Source: an uncultured Rubrobacteraceae bacterium
GTDB taxonomy: Bacteria > Actinomycetota > Rubrobacteria > Rubrobacterales > Rubrobacteraceae
Assembly (NCBI GenBank): GCA_902806095.1
Contig: CADCVF010000059.1
Location: 17,080 to 81,079, forward strand
Length of the DNA stretch: 64,000 nt
Direction of reading: 5' to 3'
The notes beneath the pieces are model-generated. The model had not been told where the DNA came from. It was given only the letters and a program-made list of their open reading frames with translations, and ran no database searches. Positions 26,075-34,775 of this stretch are shown here, one piece after another. Numbering within the stretch: position 1 is the stretch's first letter; every line of letters begins with the position of its first letter. The position numbers and the translations under genes are program-made.

Positions 26075-26863
26075 GTGCTTTACGCACGGGCCTTGTTGCT
26101 GCGTAACTGCGGGCGGTTCACGCACGTCAGTTCCGATTTCGGGTCGCAGTACCGCACGCACACTTTCGCCAGCAGCGAGGCGTTGTACGCCAGCCTGACG
26201 CGAGGAGTTACGTGGCGGCACGCCAACAGGTTCGTGGACTTGAAGGAGGACGCCAAAAAGTCCGCGAGCGATGATTACTTCTTCTCTGACTATGACGTGA
26301 AGGCCAGGCCAGTTTGGTTTACGCCGGGCATCTTCGTGGATGAAGACCTTCACCTGCTAGCAAAGCAGCGCGGCGTTGTGGACAGAAACGATTTCAACGT
26401 CGTGAATGAAGGATATCCGAGTACGGGTGGAGGAGGACGACCGTACTTCGTGCCCACTTACGGACGCATCGAAGGCGTCTTGCCCGATCATCGGCTACTC
26501 ACCTGCGCCTTGTCGCCGCAAGAGAGCGAGCTGGAAGCGTTCGCTCTTGGACAGACATTCTTGATGGGCAAGAAACGAACGATGTTTCAGGTCACGGACG
26601 CCTCTCAGGTTGCGGAGTTGATCGAGGCAGAAGGCGATGCTCCTATCGAAGAATGCCAACCCATACAAGTCAGGATGGACGAGATCAGCAATTTCCACGA
26701 ATACGAGGTACTGGCCGGAACCGCCCGCTACTTGCTGGTACGTGGACGTACTCCGGACACATCTTTAGGGACATTGTTTGTCAGCCCCGATGAGACGCTG
26801 AGACTCAAGCGTGTTTTGCCTACATTCTGGGTGGAAAAAGTCGAACAGATGCTACGTGTCTGA
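26075..26863 (+). CDS. Cas5-superfamily protein, possibly Csc1-like
   Basis: 262 residues, GTG start six bases after the previous stop. The layout recalls type I-D Cas5 (Csc1): a short N-terminal beta strand, YRTHTFASSEALYASL, a central PYFVPTYGRIEG segment, then FALGQTFLMGKKRTMFQV and EYEVLAGTARYLLV. No nuclease motif is seen, as expected for a structural crRNP subunit. The neighbouring CARF-HEPN and Cas6 genes support a CRISPR role. The subtype call is tentative; a related RAMP protein is also possible. Its stop overlaps the next gene. Confidence 0.45.
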   Translation: MLYARALLLRNCGRFTHVSSDFGSQYRTHTFASSEALYASLTRGVTWRHANRFVDLKEDAKKSASDDYFFSDYDVKARPVWFTPGIFVDEDLHLLAKQRGVVDRNDFNVVNEGYPSTGGGGRPYFVPTYGRIEGVLPDHRLLTCALSPQESELEAFALGQTFLMGKKRTMFQVTDASQVAELIEAEGDAPIEECQPIQVRMDEISNFHEYEVLAGTARYLLVRGRTPDTSLGTLFVSPDETLRLKRVLPTFWVEKVEQMLRV

Positions 26864-28095
26864 ATCGAAAACAATCTCTGTCAAAGCCATCCTCCTCCTC
26901 GCCTCGCGGCCTGAGTCGGTGGAGATCGCGGTTCGGGAGATGCGGCCTGGGGTTCTGGCTGTGATCGTCTCGCAGGAGGTGCTGGAGGCCGTGGTGCTGA
27001 AGGGGAGGGAACTGAAGGGCGAGGCTCGCCTCCTGTACCGGATGGTGGACGACCCAATGGAGATCTCCGACGCCTTCCACAAGTTCGAGCTGGCGCTCTC
27101 TGACCTCGAAACAATCGGCTACGGTCGCGAAGAGGTCCTTCTCGACGCCACGGGCGGCACGACCCCGATGCGCCTCGGCGCCGCGCTGGCGGCGATGACG
27201 CGGGGCATCGAGATGGTGCACCAGCGGGTGCCGCAGGTCTACGTGGAAGGGCGCTGGGAGCGGGACGAGTCGAGGGAGGTGGAGGTCGCCCCTATGGGAA
27301 ACCCGCTGGAGGCGACCGGGCCCCTGCGCGAGGGGCAGGCCATCGAGTTGTTCAACCGTCGCGACTACGGCGCAGCGGCGCTGGTCTTCAGGGACATCGC
27401 GTCCAAAGTGAGTGGCGCGGAGCGCGGGCACTATTACCGCTCACCTTCCCGAGAAAAGGGAGGTGCACCGAGATCCTCTGTCCACCAGAGCCGCCGCCCG
27501 CTCCGCGAGAGCCCCCTCCGAGAACTCTACTCCCAACTCCTCCCGCGCCCCCGCAGCTTCTGCAGGGCCACCCCGTAATCCGCCACGTCCCATGCCGCGT
27601 ACCCTTCTGAGAGTAGTAGAAGCCCAGGGTAGGCTCTCTCTGGAGAACGTCGTGGATATGCTGGAGAACGCCCGAAGGCGCATCGCCGACCAGGGCCGCT
27701 ACGACGACGGCGTCGCCAGGCTCTACCGCTGCGTGGAAATGTGGCACCAGTGGAGGTTGGGCCAACACTCCATCTCCACAGAGAAGGTGGACTGGGAGAA
27801 GGTGGACGGGGAGGTTAGAGAGCGTTTCCTGCAGGAAACGAGACTGAATGAGCCGCCGCGAGTCCTGGCGTTGCATCACGCCCGTCTCCTGGACCATATA
27901 ATGAACGGCGAGGAGACCGAAGACGAGGCGGTGCTCAAGGACCTCTTGCAGAAGCGGAATCACTCCATACTCGCCCATGGCCTGCAGCCGATAGAGAAGA
28001 AGTCTACGGTGCGCTTTGTGGAGTACGTGGACGCGCTGGTGGAGGCGCCTGAGGCCGGGGTCGGGGCGGAGCACGCGCGCCTGAGGGGATTGTAG
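26856..28095 (+). pseudogene. CARF-HEPN CRISPR accessory protein (Cas02710 type), broken by an internal inversion
   Basis: The N-terminal frame (GTG 26856) encodes a CARF-like Rossmann domain with LLDATGGTTPMRLGAALAAM and GQAIELFNRRDYGAAALVF. At GHYYR (near 27440) it becomes nonsense. The missing middle is found on the minus strand between about 27627 and 27441, reading SEGYAAWDVADYGVALQKL and then GVEFSEGALAERAAALV (with two frameshifts). Plus-strand coding resumes near 27635 and ends with a HEPN domain whose RNHSILAH carries the expected RN..H ribonuclease motif. The gene is therefore inactive as it stands. Confidence 0.75.
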
Positions 28096-28098
28096 GAG

Positions 28099-28569
28099 AT
28101 GGCGCTCGCAGGGTTAGAGATACCGGAAAGCATCGTGTCGGGACTGAGGGAAGGATTGGGAGACGACCTGCTCGCCGTGGTGCTGTTCGGTTCACGGGCG
28201 CGCGGGGAGGCGCGCGAGGGTAGCGACTGGGACTTCCTGGTCGTGGCCCGCGACTTGCCCGAGAGGACGTTGGAACGCGCCTTCCGACTCAAGAAGATGC
28301 TACCTCCTCTACATCGTGGGGAGGCTAGCCTGCTGGCCAGGACACCGGAAGAATTCATGAGTAGTCTGCCTGACCTGTACCTGGATATCGCACTGGACGG
28401 TGTGATCCTCCATGACACGGACGGTTACATGGCAGAACGGCTCAGGTTCTTGAGGACTTTGATCCGGCAGAATGGATTGCGTCGCGAGAAGCAAGGACGT
28501 GACCTGATCTGGCGTTGGGAGCAGCCGCCAGGCCCTGACTGGTCATTAGAGTGGGAGGGAATCTCATAA
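28099..28569 (+). CDS. Minimal nucleotidyltransferase (MNT), antitoxin-type
   Basis: 156 residues. The pol-beta-fold active site GSRARGEAREGSDWDFLV (about residues 33-50) has the GSx10DxD pattern. In characterised MNT/HEPN pairs the MNT enzyme AMPylates the HEPN toxin and blocks it. ATG four bases after the CARF-HEPN stop. It overlaps the HEPN start by 19 bases, so the pair is coupled. It sits inside the CRISPR-associated operon. Confidence 0.82.
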   Translation: MALAGLEIPESIVSGLREGLGDDLLAVVLFGSRARGEAREGSDWDFLVVARDLPERTLERAFRLKKMLPPLHRGEASLLARTPEEFMSSLPDLYLDIALDGVILHDTDGYMAERLRFLRTLIRQNGLRREKQGRDLIWRWEQPPGPDWSLEWEGIS

Positions 28570-29003
28570 CCGGCCGCGGACAGGCGGCTTACCGACTCGA
28601 ACTTGCCCGAGGTTTTCTCGAAGAAGCGCGCCAGGACAAAGTCCTCGAGCGTTGGAGGTCCGCCGTGGACGGCGCCCAGCTCGCCGTCGAGAACGCAGGA
28701 AAAGCCGCGCTGGCGCTGGCCGGACAGATCGGTCGTACCCACAACCCGGCCACCCAGCTTCGCCGCCTGATCGGAGAGGAGCGGTTCGATCCCGCGTACT
28801 CGGAAAAGCTAGAGCGCCTGGCTGAGTTGGCAGAGCTTCTCGGGCCAGACATCCACGTCCAGACTGACTACGGTGATGAGGTAGAAGGCCGCACACCCTG
28901 GGAGCTCTTCGATGAGGCCGATGCCGGCCAGGCTCTCGTCGTTGCTGAGGAGGCAGTGAGCCTAGCCAATCAACTCATAAGCAAAGAAAGCCATGAGCAA
29001 TAG
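28551..29003 (+). CDS. HEPN-domain protein, partner of the nucleotidyltransferase
   Basis: 150 residues from a GTG inside the end of the MNT gene. The helical HEPN pattern is AAYRLELARGFLEEA, SAVDGAQLAVENAGKAALAL and ADAGQALVVAEEAVSLANQL. I do not see the RN..H catalytic motif of active HEPN ribonucleases, so it may be a binding or inactive type; the family includes both. It overlaps the start of cas6 by 11 bases. The same 5' region occurs as a decayed copy near 25.25 kb. Confidence 0.78.
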   Translation: MGGNLITGRGQAAYRLELARGFLEEARQDKVLERWRSAVDGAQLAVENAGKAALALAGQIGRTHNPATQLRRLIGEERFDPAYSEKLERLAELAELLGPDIHVQTDYGDEVEGRTPWELFDEADAGQALVVAEEAVSLANQLISKESHEQ

Positions 29004-29946
29004 CGGTCCGGACGCGCTGAAGCTCTACCGTTACGAGGTCACGATCCGATTTCTGGAGAAGGCCGTCGTGCCGCCTTATTAGGGGTCCATGATCCGGGGC
29101 GCCTTCAAAGAGAGTTGCTGTCCCTTCCCACACGATGACGATTCCGGCTGTCCTCTGGGAGACAAATGTCCTTACGGCTACGTCTTCGAGACCTCTCCGC
29201 CCGAAGACACGCGGGAGTTCGCGAAGAACAGGGAGGTGTCGCGTCCCTACGTCTTCGAGCCGCCCGATGGGACGAAGATGGAGTACGCACCCGGCGAAAA
29301 GATGCGCTTCGGGTTTACCGTGGTGGGCCGGGCGGCGGAGTACATGCCTTACTTTGTCTACGCGTTCTCGAAGATGGGTGAGGAGGGGATCGGACGTCTG
29401 AGGGCCCGCTACGCGTTGGAACAGATGATAGCCGAGAACCCACTCTCGGGGACGCGGGAAGAGGTCTTCGACGGCGAGATGGTGAAGAACAGGAGGCTGC
29501 CCACCTCCTGGGATGATGCCATAAACGCGGCCGGGGCTATGGATGGGACATGGGTGCGCCTGGAGTTCCTGACCCCGACCTTCGTGAAGTTCAGGGGCGA
29601 GGTCTCCACTGAGGCCCCACCGTTCGCGGCTCTGGTGCAGAACCTCCTGATCCGCATCCCGATGCTCTCGGCCATACACTGCGGTGAGGTCTGGCAGGAA
29701 GACTTCAAGTCGCTGGTAGCAAGGGCCGGGGAGGTCGAAACAGTAACCGACGAAACCACGTGGGTATCCTTCCGCCGATATTCCTCGTTCAGGAAAAAGA
29801 GCGAGACGCTCGAAGGCGTCGTGGGACGGGTGGAGTACGCCGGACCCGTCGAGGAATTCCTGCCGCTGCTGCACATCGGGCAACTGACGCACGCCGGCAA
29901 GCGGGCGGTCTTCGGGCTGGGACGTTACCGGTTACGGGAAACCTGA
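28993..29946 (+). pseudogene. cas6: Cas6-family crRNA endoribonuclease with an in-frame amber codon
   Basis: The frame from ATG 28993 overlaps the HEPN gene and matches the COG5551 type of Cas6: GSMIRGAFKESC near the N-terminus, a CPLGDKCPYGYVFE segment, and the C-terminal glycine-rich HIGQLTHAGKRAVFGLGRYRL. Codon 30 is TAG (29080-29082), in ...VVPPY-stop-GSMIRG..., where relatives have a sense codon. An alternative start at ATG 29089 would lose the first beta strand. Either the gene is dead, the stop is read through, or it is a sequence error. Confidence 0.72.
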
Positions 29947-30027
29947 GCCTCAGGATCTTCTCGCCTGTATCGAGAGGAGTGCTTTGTTGGTGAACGTAGC
30001 GGTTGCTGACGGCGGATGTGGGGTTCT

Positions 30028-31416
30028 TCAGAAGCTGATCCAGGAGCCCTTGTACTTGATCTCCGGTCTCTCGACCCAGCCGAATCTGTAGACGCCATTG
30101 TCGCCACGGTAGTAGCGGTGGTCAACTACCTTGAGCCCCGCGCCCCCGTACGGCGAGCCGTTAGGGGTGTACGTGGGGTTGCGGTAGTAGGCCTGGTGCA
30201 GGTGTACGGGTCCGACCGGGAACTTATCGCCACCCGTCTTGCCCGCAAACCCGATAACGGTGTGCCTGTCGACCACTGCTCCCTTTTTGATCCCTGGGGC
30301 GAGGAGGCTCAGGTGCCCAGAGAGGTTCACGTAACTGCCGTTGGCGGCTTCGATCGAGACGAAGAGGCCGTAGTCTTTGTGGGTGATGTTGCGGCCCGCG
30401 AAGGTCACCGTGCCGCTCCCGAAGGGCGAGTAGATAGGATCTCCGTGGTTGAGGGGGTAGTCTACGGCGAACTTGTCGTTGGTGAAGTGTCGCCTGTTAC
30501 AGCGACCGTACTCGTCGAGACTGCCGTGGGTGTACTCATCCCAGTAGTTGGGGCTGCCTACGATGCTCCAGCCCGTGGGGATGTTATCTTTGGGGTCGGC
30601 GTTGGCCGTGGACCCGTACTGCGTCTGGAAGAAGAAGTCGGGGTCGGCCTGCCAGCAACCTTCATCGATCAGAGTCTCCTCCCCCAGCGACGAGGCCGCG
30701 AAGGTCGTCTTCCCCTCCGTAGCCGCCTCATGAACCGTCCGCCCGCGCTCGGCGCGTTTGGGATCACCCGCCCCGTAGAGGGATTTCGCAGAATTGGCGA
30801 CACGTAGTCCGAGCGAGCTGACCGGCCTCGATGGGGGCTCGAAGCGCAAAGTGGAGAGCATTTTCTTGTCGCCTGAACCTAATCTCTTCCCGTAGACATT
30901 GATCTGGTACACCCGGCCGTTCAGCGGAACGTAGACTTCTGTGGAGGGGGTGCTACCCGGGATGGGCCCGACCGCCACACCTCTGTGTCCCTTCTCGGCG
31001 ATGCTGACCTCCTGGCGAGTAATGGGGAGGTCACGGTAGGCACGGAGCTTCTCTTGGACTGTCGCCTTGATCTGTCCTGGCCGAAGACCGTAGGCCAGCG
31101 CGACGCGCACCGCCGGCGTTCCGCCGTGGTCGTGCAGGGCGCCAGAGTCGGGCCTCCACAACGTGAAGCCGTAGGTTTGGTTGTACGTGTACCGTTCGCG
31201 CTCGACGAACCACCTGGTGGGATGGGAGATCGAGGCCCCGACCACCTCACCTTGCGTCCTCTGGGTCGGCCCCTTGCTCCCCTGGAGAGCCTCAGCGGAG
31301 GAGACGAGCTTGCCCGCGGCCGACAACGCGGCAAGCGCCCCCACGATCCCAAGCAAGACGGCAAGACCTCTCAGGCCCCCGCAATGTGTGAGGTTCAACC
31401 CCAAAACGCGCCGCAC
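30028..31416 (-). CDS. Secreted M23-family metallopeptidase
   Basis: 462 residues. A signal anchor (LRGLAVLLGIVGALAALSAA) lies at residues 15-35. The middle 220 residues have no named domain. The C-terminal M23 domain (about 320-450) shows HFTNDKFAVDYPL, FGSGTVTFAGRN, HKDYGLFVSIE and VHLHQAYY, with the zinc His/Asp and the HxH. It should cut peptidoglycan cross-bridges. GTG 31416 is chosen because GGAGGGGAC lies six bases upstream; the frame is open to 31527. Divergent from the DUF3105 gene. Confidence 0.82.
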   Translation of the reverse strand: MRRVLGLNLTHCGGLRGLAVLLGIVGALAALSAAGKLVSSAEALQGSKGPTQRTQGEVVGASISHPTRWFVERERYTYNQTYGFTLWRPDSGALHDHGGTPAVRVALAYGLRPGQIKATVQEKLRAYRDLPITRQEVSIAEKGHRGVAVGPIPGSTPSTEVYVPLNGRVYQINVYGKRLGSGDKKMLSTLRFEPPSRPVSSLGLRVANSAKSLYGAGDPKRAERGRTVHEAATEGKTTFAASSLGEETLIDEGCWQADPDFFFQTQYGSTANADPKDNIPTGWSIVGSPNYWDEYTHGSLDEYGRCNRRHFTNDKFAVDYPLNHGDPIYSPFGSGTVTFAGRNITHKDYGLFVSIEAANGSYVNLSGHLSLLAPGIKKGAVVDRHTVIGFAGKTGGDKFPVGPVHLHQAYYRNPTYTPNGSPYGGAGLKVVDHRYYRGDNGVYRFGWVERPEIKYKGSWISF

Positions 31417-31663
31417 CGAGTCCCCTCCGGTAGTTCTTCTTACCCTTGATCTTAGGGCATGCATATTAAGTGGCTTACGGATCGGCGTCAATGGCTGCTC
31501 TAGCTGTCCTGTCAGGTTCGAGCCCACTCACGGCGCGCCGACGGCACAGGCTGGTCTCCGAAGTCATCCTGCAAACCGCCTCCACGACAAGTGGCCCCCG
31601 GCCCGGTCGGCCGAGGACAACCTCGCGGCAAGATCCATAGTATCGTCAGATCCGTAGATACCA

Positions 31664-32485
31664 TTGCCGGAAGAAAAATGGAAGGTCGCATCCTTGAGCG
31701 CCGAGAGCCCGAGACGAGAGTTCGGAGAGAGACTCAGCGGAAAGAAGCCCGCCGTCATGTTCCTGCTCGGCATCCTCGTACTCCTCGCGACCGCATGCGG
31801 CGGGCAGGCGTCGGACAACTCCTCCAACGATTCAGGGAAACAGGAAACGTCAGGGACCCGAAAACAGGAAGCCACAAGCGCCGCTTCCTCAGAGAAGAGC
31901 GTTGTCGAAGAGACCACAGTAGGGAAGACCGGCGACTCCGGGGAGGCGGCCGAGCTCGCTAGGGCCGAGGTGGGGAGGAGGGAGATCTCCAACATGATCC
32001 CTGCCGACAGGAAGAAGCCTGACGCGGCGCAACCTTTGCCTGAGAACCCTCCAAATGGGATAGAAGTCTATCCGGCCACAACCAACCGCACCGTCGAGGG
32101 TCCCATAGATTACGAAAGGCACCCGCCAACCAACGGGGACCACGATCCGCTGTGGCAGAACTGCGGCTTCTACGAAGAGCCCGTAGAAGACAGGCACGCC
32201 GTACACAGCCTGGACCACGGCGTGGTCTGGATCACCTACCGCCCCGACCTGCCAGAACAGCAGCTCGAAACCCTACGCCCGTACGGCGATGAGGACTACG
32301 TCATACTCAGCCCGCATCCCGGCCAGGACGCGCCTGTAACCGCCACCTCATGGAGGGTCCAGCTACAACTCAACGGTGCGAACGACCCGCGCCTCACACA
32401 CTTCGTAGACCAGTTCCGCATATCCGAGCTAGCCCCCCTCTCGGGCAACCGCTGCACCCTAGGCGTTGGCAACCCGGAGGGGTAG
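31664..32485 (+). CDS. DUF3105 lipoprotein
   Basis: About 273 residues from TTG 31664, or 242 from ATG 31757, just before the hydrophobic stretch. The lipobox is LLATACGG. A Ser/Thr/Glu-rich linker follows. The C-terminal 130 residues are DUF3105: HPPTNGDHDPLWQNCGFYEE, HSLDHGVVWITYRPDLP and TATSWRVQLQLNG. The family function is unknown; the conserved His and Cys residues would suit metal binding. It ends before repeat array R4. Confidence 0.78.
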   Translation: MPEEKWKVASLSAESPRREFGERLSGKKPAVMFLLGILVLLATACGGQASDNSSNDSGKQETSGTRKQEATSAASSEKSVVEETTVGKTGDSGEAAELARAEVGRREISNMIPADRKKPDAAQPLPENPPNGIEVYPATTNRTVEGPIDYERHPPTNGDHDPLWQNCGFYEEPVEDRHAVHSLDHGVVWITYRPDLPEQQLETLRPYGDEDYVILSPHPGQDAPVTATSWRVQLQLNGANDPRLTHFVDQFRISELAPLSGNRCTLGVGNPEG

Positions 32486-32501
32486 AACCCGGTCCTGCAC
32501 A

Positions 32502-32578
32502 TTCAGCAACCAAGAAGCTGACAAGCTGAAGTGCTGACCAGCGCGAATTGGGGAAGGTGCAACCCTTCCCCAATTCGC
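32502..32578 (-). repeat. TCAGCA-type units R4 and hairpin H3 at the end of phoD
   Basis: Hairpin 32543-32578 has perfect 15-bp arms, GCGAATTGGGGAAGG and CCTTCCCCAATTCGC, around TGCAAC. It begins 3 bases after the stop of the minus-strand phoD gene. In that direction it is followed by GGTCAGCACTTCAGCTTGTC and further units to 32502. It probably terminates phoD transcripts. Confidence 0.78.
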
Positions 32579-32580
32579 TG

Positions 32581-34590
32581 TCACATCCCCGGGCCGGGCG
32601 AGATGGAGGCCTCGCACGGCAGTGGTACCGGTACGCCGCTCGTCTCGTCGAAGATCAGGGGCTCGTTTATGGCCTGTCCCGCGAAGGTGGTGCCGAAGGC
32701 CGGGACCCTGAACTTCCTCAGGACCTCGGCCGTAGTCTGACTGGGGTCATCTTCCCTTATACCGTTGGCGTTCGGGTTCTCCGGAGACGGGGTGGTGCTG
32801 ATGGCCTTCATGGTGCAGAGGATAGAGCCCTTCGTGACCTCCATGACGTTGTAGCCGTGTTTGTCGGAGTTGAAGAACTTTATGTGGGGATTGTTGGCCG
32901 TCACCTGCGCTGTGAACTGTCCGACGTCCGGTGCAGGAGCGGCCCCGAAGCCGAGGGTGGCAATCTCCGACAGGTTGGAGGAAGTCACCGATGAGCATAC
33001 CAGCTCCACCCCTACGGGCCTGTTTTCCCCCATGCACGTGCGGTCGTCGTAGTTCTCCTTGATGTAGCCGGCTATGTAGGAGTGGATGTCTCCCGTCAAG
33101 GTGACGAAGTTCTCTACCCCCTCGGGGCCTGGAAGCGTCTGATCTTCCCTTATCCGCCGTGTGATCCTGCCCCGCTCCGCCTGGTAGCCGTCCCATTGGT
33201 CGAGCGTTATATAGACGCCCTCCGGGGCCCCAACAGCGCCCGCGGCGGGGAAGTCTGCTATGCCTGGGAAGAGACCTTCGAGGGAGGTGATGGGGTCGGC
33301 GGTCGCTGATTCGACGGAGGTATTGGCCACCTTTATCTGCATGAGCGTTACCTCGTTGCCCCATAGCTTCCAGGTCCTCGGGGAACTCGTGATCCTGTTC
33401 AGGAAGTATCTCACCTGATCCGGCCCGCGCAGGCCGTTCTGGCCCGGAGTGCCATCGCCTAACATGGTGCGGTCGGGGTCCTCCTCACCCTGTCCCTCCA
33501 CTCCCGCGCCTGGCGTTACGTAACGGTCCTGGGTCTGGTTCCCGTTGGGAGGTCCGTCGCGGTAGAGACGCTCGTCGGTCATCACGAGCTCCATGAGGTT
33601 GCCGAAGGCGAACGAGCGGTAGATGACGATCTCGTTCAGCGGGTCTTTGGAGGGGTCGTAGTAGACCCCGACGGGGTTGAACTCGGCCCACGCCCGGCTC
33701 GCGACCTCGCGCCGCTTTGGGTCTCTCTTGTCGCCGTCCTGGTTGCCGCCCGAGTCGGGGGCGCTGATCTGGTAGGCGTCGTTGGCGAACTCGTGGTCGT
33801 CCCAGATCATGATGAAGGCACATTTCTCGTGCAGCCTCTGGAGGTTCGGGTCGGTCTTGTACTTCTTGTACCCGAAGCGGTAGTCCCTGAGCGTCAACTC
33901 CTCGTCACCGCCGTCGGGGAACGTGAACTGCCGCTCCTCTGGACCATTGCCCTGGAAGCTGTCCGATGCGACGGTCTCGTACGTGTAGTCCCCGAGGTGG
34001 ACGACGTAGTCAACGGTCTCCTGCTCCAGGTGATAGAGCGCGTTGTAGTAGCCGTTGGTGTAGTCCTGACAAGAGATGTAACCGAACCGTATCTTGCTTA
34101 CGTCTGCCGTAGGGGCCGGCAGCGTCTTGAAGCGGCCCGTCCGGCTGAAGCCGCCGTCGTGGTAGAAGCGGTAACGATACCTCAGGGAGGGCTTGAGTTT
34201 CGAGTTCTGCAACTGGATCTTGACGGTATAGTCCCGTGCCCCGCTCGTCTCGACCACGCCGTTCAGCACGGGGTCGGCGAAAGCTTCGGCATCACTCCGA
34301 CCGTCGTCGAGGGCTATTCTGTAGCCTACTCTCTGGGTGCCGGACCCCGCCGCTATCCGGGTCCACAGCACGATGCCGTTCGGCTTGGGGTCTCCCGAGG
34401 CGACGCTCTGCGGGAATCGGTTCTCGGCCAGGGCCGCCGCGCCGAATAGTTCCTGAGCCTCTGCCTCGTCGATACCCAGTCCACCAGGAACGCCCGCCCC
34501 GGCCCACACCGCCACGCTGGTCGCCAGCGAGTACCTGAGGAAGTCCAGGCGGCTTACGTAGAAACCGCTCTTACATTCGTGTTCGCCCAA
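32581..34590 (-). CDS. phoD: PhoD-type alkaline phosphatase/phosphodiesterase
   Basis: 669 residues. The N-terminus has a Tat-like segment SRLDFLRYSLATSVAVWAG, but with Arg-Leu instead of two arginines, so the export route is uncertain. The PhoD N-domain (FPQSVASGDPKPNGIVLWTRI) and the metal-site motifs RFGYISCQDYTNGYY, VHLGDYTYE and IMIWDDHEFAND follow, then LTGDIHSY. It contains insertions relative to the 580-residue norm. It should release phosphate from phosphodiesters outside the membrane. Its stop lies against hairpin H3. Confidence 0.88.
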   Translation of the reverse strand: MGEHECKSGFYVSRLDFLRYSLATSVAVWAGAGVPGGLGIDEAEAQELFGAAALAENRFPQSVASGDPKPNGIVLWTRIAAGSGTQRVGYRIALDDGRSDAEAFADPVLNGVVETSGARDYTVKIQLQNSKLKPSLRYRYRFYHDGGFSRTGRFKTLPAPTADVSKIRFGYISCQDYTNGYYNALYHLEQETVDYVVHLGDYTYETVASDSFQGNGPEERQFTFPDGGDEELTLRDYRFGYKKYKTDPNLQRLHEKCAFIMIWDDHEFANDAYQISAPDSGGNQDGDKRDPKRREVASRAWAEFNPVGVYYDPSKDPLNEIVIYRSFAFGNLMELVMTDERLYRDGPPNGNQTQDRYVTPGAGVEGQGEEDPDRTMLGDGTPGQNGLRGPDQVRYFLNRITSSPRTWKLWGNEVTLMQIKVANTSVESATADPITSLEGLFPGIADFPAAGAVGAPEGVYITLDQWDGYQAERGRITRRIREDQTLPGPEGVENFVTLTGDIHSYIAGYIKENYDDRTCMGENRPVGVELVCSSVTSSNLSEIATLGFGAAPAPDVGQFTAQVTANNPHIKFFNSDKHGYNVMEVTKGSILCTMKAISTTPSPENPNANGIREDDPSQTTAEVLRKFRVPAFGTTFAGQAINEPLIFDETSGVPVPLPCEASISPGPGM

Positions 34591-34775
34591 GGGATCTCCT
34601 AGTGTCCTGTTGCTTCCGCCGCGTTAGACGGTTTGGAACACGATTAGTTTAGGGACCCGACGCCGGACTTGTGTTACACGACCAACAACAAGGAGTTAAT
34701 TCCCTGTGAAACAGGCCTGTTCTCCAGCCCGCCGCGACTATCTTCTAGGGCGAATCCTGATGCCTGAAACCTCTT

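Noticed and set aside
24000..30030. CRISPR array near the cas6/CARF genes
   Set aside because: I looked for regularly spaced 25-40-base direct repeats on both strands and saw none, including the gaps at 25124-25336 and 29947-30027.
31505..31530. GGTTCGAGCCC resembling a tRNA T-loop
   Set aside because: The flanks do not form T-stem, acceptor or anticodon arms.
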